Source: Anseranas semipalmata (taxonomy: Eukaryota; Chordata; Aves; Anseriformes; Anseranatidae). Taken from it: 64,000 nucleotides of DNA. The position numbers were made by a program, and so were the translations under genes. Positions 60,931 to 64,000 of the stretch are shown piece by piece; position 1 is the stretch's first letter; the number at the start of each line of letters is the position of its first letter. The stretch lies in contig VXAA01001956.1 in assembly GCA_013399115.1 (NCBI GenBank), positions 62,001 through 126,000 on the forward strand. The letters are read 5' to 3'. A model generated the notes under the pieces. The model ran no database searches and was not told where the DNA came from. It saw only the letters and a program-made list of their open reading frames with translations.

Positions 60931-63900
60931 GACAAGAGCTTCCTAGCCCAATTCCAATTCCTATTCTGTGCTGCTGAAGATGGCATGGAGAAGAAGCAGG
61001 TAGAAGAAACTCTTCCTTACTGTCAGCCTGTCTGTGCAGCTAAAAATATTCTGAAACACCTTCAGACCCACAGTATTCTTCTCTGCTGCATTAACTCTGC
61101 TCACCATCCTAAAGCTGGCTAATGAGAAGGAAAACAGAGCTTTGCTTATCTATTTGTCTCATGGTAATGAATTTTCTGCTTCAGAAGTAATGCTGGGCAG
61201 GAGAGGATGCATGAGGAGTGTGAGGTGGCAGACAAACATGCATCAGAACTGACAAGTTCTGTTCTGGCCCAGTGCTTTTGCAGTGAACTTTTTAAACTCT
61301 GCACAATGGGATTTAAAGAAAACATCAGCTCAGCACATCAGTTCTACTGTTTTATTGTCAGGCTGAAATGGCTCACTTGGCAACAGCTGAATGTCTCGTT
61401 TGTGCTGTTCTTGCACATGCCTCTTCATCTTTATTTACAAATAATAAGTTACAGAACTTCTTTTAGCTTTTTATACAGCTCTTGAAGATAGTCATATGAC
61501 TTCTAGCATTTCTTTGTTTATAAAAGTAATGACATTGAAACCTATTGTCTCTTCATTTAGCATATTGCTGATTCCTGCGAGTTTCCAGGTATGTTTAACT
61601 AACACAGTAATTCACAGTAATAATATAAATTATCTTTCCCTAGAAAACTAGCAGCATTCCTTCAGTGAGGCACTTTTGTAATGATATAAAGGATTTTACA
61701 AGTATAAAATGCATAACTTATATGTACAACTAATTTGAAATATACAAAATCACTTATTCAGCTAATACCACCTAGGACTGGAAAAGAAGTTTATGTTTGC
61801 ATCCTTGTTCATGTATTCTAGTTTATTGTATGGGAAGGCAAAAATCAGCACTTGATTGCTTGGCAAAATTCTTGGGCATCTGGCTTGTGAATGCTTGATT
61901 TACTCAGCAGCATTATTTTTGGGTGGAGCTATTTCAGAGCTAGGAAACCTGCCTTAGAGAATGGAGGAATGGAAGAAAATCATTCACAGACTCACAAAGT
62001 ATGTTCTTTCAAAGCTGAAGTAGGACTTTTTTGCAAGGAGAGCCAGATACATTTGTGTGTGAATATGGATGCATGACTGATTGTGTCGTCAAGTCTGCTT
62101 TCAAGAAAAAAAATCATTTGTGTTGTCATTCTCATACACAATTTGGGGAATTTCTGCATATCTGCTATTGCTGGAAAAGTCAAGAGGAATAGCAGTGAGC
62201 TGAAGTCTGATCTCCAAACTGTGGAGGAGAGGCTGCCATTGCTTTTCCATAGAATGGTGCTTTCTGCTAACAAAACCCCAATATAACATATTTCCCAACT
62301 GTAGTCACTGTATTGGTGATCCAGCAAGCAAACATTAGGTGCTAGATTTAGTTACATTCATTGTTAAAATACAACTGCAGCTGCCTAGCCTATATGCTTA
62401 AAAAGGTACAACCAAATGCCTGCTCAGTGACTTCCATTTCCTAGGAAGGACTGAGAAAAGAGGAAGAGGATCTGCAGTGGGCACAGTATGTGAACAACAG
62501 GATCTCTGAGAAGCTGTAACATAGGCTGCCTATAGAGACAACCTAACCACAACTCTGTCATTTACATTAAGGGATTTCCTGCTTGAGATTTTCGGCTGAT
62601 TTCAGCTGCAGCAGTGTGTCGCACAGGAAAACGCTGTCACTTGGGTAGGGCACATGCACGGTGCCAAAAAGATCTTATGCACAAGCTGAAACTTTCTTCA
62701 TTCTCCACCCTCAAATAAAGGAAACTGTCAGCAAAGTGCAAAGAACAAAGATGTCTATGACTCATAAAACAGATTAATGGGGTTTTACTAGTGTGCCTAG
62801 TTTGAGTTCAGCATAAAGGACAAAAGATGTCTCAGACCATCCCTGGTGAATTAAGCAAATGTGGGATTCAGCTGTGGTTATGCTTGCCATTCATACTTGG
62901 AAGCTGATTTCAGTTGGAATTTATCATATCTGTTGTTTTTCTTCATAAAATCTTTTTTCAGTGTAGCCAATAGCTGTGGGCCAAAACGAAGGCATGAACA
63001 CATACAAAAGCCGTGGGTTATATTTTAATAGGGATCCCTACAGCTTATCATTGCTGCTTTATGTAATTGTCTGGAAAAGGTCGGCATAGTTTGTGCTGCA
63101 AACAACTGAAGCTGAAAATTTTGATTTATTTATTTTTTATTTTTTATTTTTTGCACTGGACTTGTAATCTTTTGACTAAATACAGTATGAAAAAGGAACT
63201 GTGGAAAAACTGAAGCTATTGCAGCCTCAGGTCATTTTACCTTTCTTTTTAAATTGTTGTGAATCTAAGTAAGTTAGTCCCAAATAACAGTTGGTTACAA
63301 AATGTGTCATTTAAAGAGAAAAAAATGTTCAGATCTTTAGCTCTAAGGCCAGTCCCACAGTGCTTGGCTGGTTTGTTGCTGTATCTCTATTATAAATTCT
63401 GTGCTGTAATATCTATAATTTTGATTTTGCTGTCTATAGCACATATGCAAACAGTCATCTTCAGCGTGGCTTTTTATGTTGATTATACTTCTCTAATTAC
63501 TTCAGTAGGCTTAGCATAGAATTTAAAGTATTTGCTTTGCTTTTATCCTTGTGCAGTTGTTCAAAGCAGCTGGCTGGTTGCTTACATACATCTCAGAGGG
63601 AGATAGGACTGAGGGAGGGTTCCTGTTGTTAGCTGAGTGAAGCTGGCCCCTGCTGTCATGAGGACGATCAGGAAGAAAAACTCTGTGCCAGCTTTTATTT
63701 GAATTAAAGTGCATGCTAGAAGAAGGCTCTGAGAGAAATTTGGGTATGGCACGTGGTCCTTGAGGAACTGGGGAAAGAAGCCAGCCCTCACGTTTGTTTG
63801 AGAAGGTAAGCTGACAGCCCGCCGGCACAGCCGAAGCTAGGTTTTGTTTTCTTTAGAAATGGGGACTCAGAAGTTGCTCTGCTCCAGGGTGGTGACTGGG

Positions 63901-64000
63901 GGAAAGAGGCAGCTCTCTTGAACCTGCGCTGCCAGTGGAGCTGTTTTACAGAGCTGCAGGCTGGGGAAACTTGGAGCAATTGTAACAGAACCGAAACTGA
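60931..64000. other. Intergenic stretch, no gene seen
   Basis: AT-rich sequence with short chance open frames. No gene, RNA or recognisable transposon was identified. The last 200 bases are richer in G+C, but I see no feature there. Confidence 0.5.

Noticed and set aside
1..64000. CRISPR arrays, operons, tRNA or rRNA genes
   Set aside because: No regularly spaced repeats, no clustered bacterial-type genes and no cloverleaf or rRNA sequence were seen. The window is vertebrate nuclear DNA.

Overview
The window looks like nuclear DNA from a bird. It has long AT-rich introns, CR1 LINE fragments with the usual ATTCTGTG-type 3' ends, an avian-type solo LTR, and two small-exon genes of the CD99 family. 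I cannot name the species. No prokaryotic or organellar features were seen.

Both genes are on the minus strand, so they read right to left. CD99 occupies roughly 49.3 kb down to 22.5 kb. Exons 2-10 were recovered by matching splice sites, and they join in one frame to a normal CD99 C-terminus. Exon 1 (signal peptide, promoter) was not found. It most likely lies in the 400-base N gap at 49315-49714, whose left edge is a CpG-rich block. About 7 kb downstream of the CD99 stop codon starts XG, the paralogue. Its signal-peptide exon is at 15418-15478 and three more exons (4633-4674, 4162-4218, 250-285) follow before the gene runs off the left edge. CD99 followed by XG on one strand matches the human arrangement at the PAR1 boundary. 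Every internal exon of both genes found here is short (33-111 bases) and starts and ends in phase 1, so exons can be added or lost without a frameshift.

Layout: 1-15478 partial XG with a 10.7 kb first intron, which holds a cluster of GATA motifs and some inverted repeats. 15479-22465 spacer with a solo LTR and the likely CD99 3' UTR. 22466-32292 CD99 exons 10 to 2, with a CR1 insertion and a partly decayed tandem duplication of the exon 4-5 area next to a 15-base gap. 32293-49314 CD99 intron 1, with two LTR-like repeats around 43 and 45 kb. 49315-49714 gap. 49715-64000 upstream sequence with two CR1 fragments and microsatellites and no gene that I can support.

The products are small type I glycoprotein-like surface proteins. 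In mammals CD99 acts in leukocyte adhesion and transmigration, and XG carries the Xg blood-group antigen. No new multi-gene system was found. The items most worth a second look are the decayed duplicated exons, a GC-AG intron, a NAGNAG acceptor, the GATA cluster in XG intron 1, and the missing first exon of CD99.
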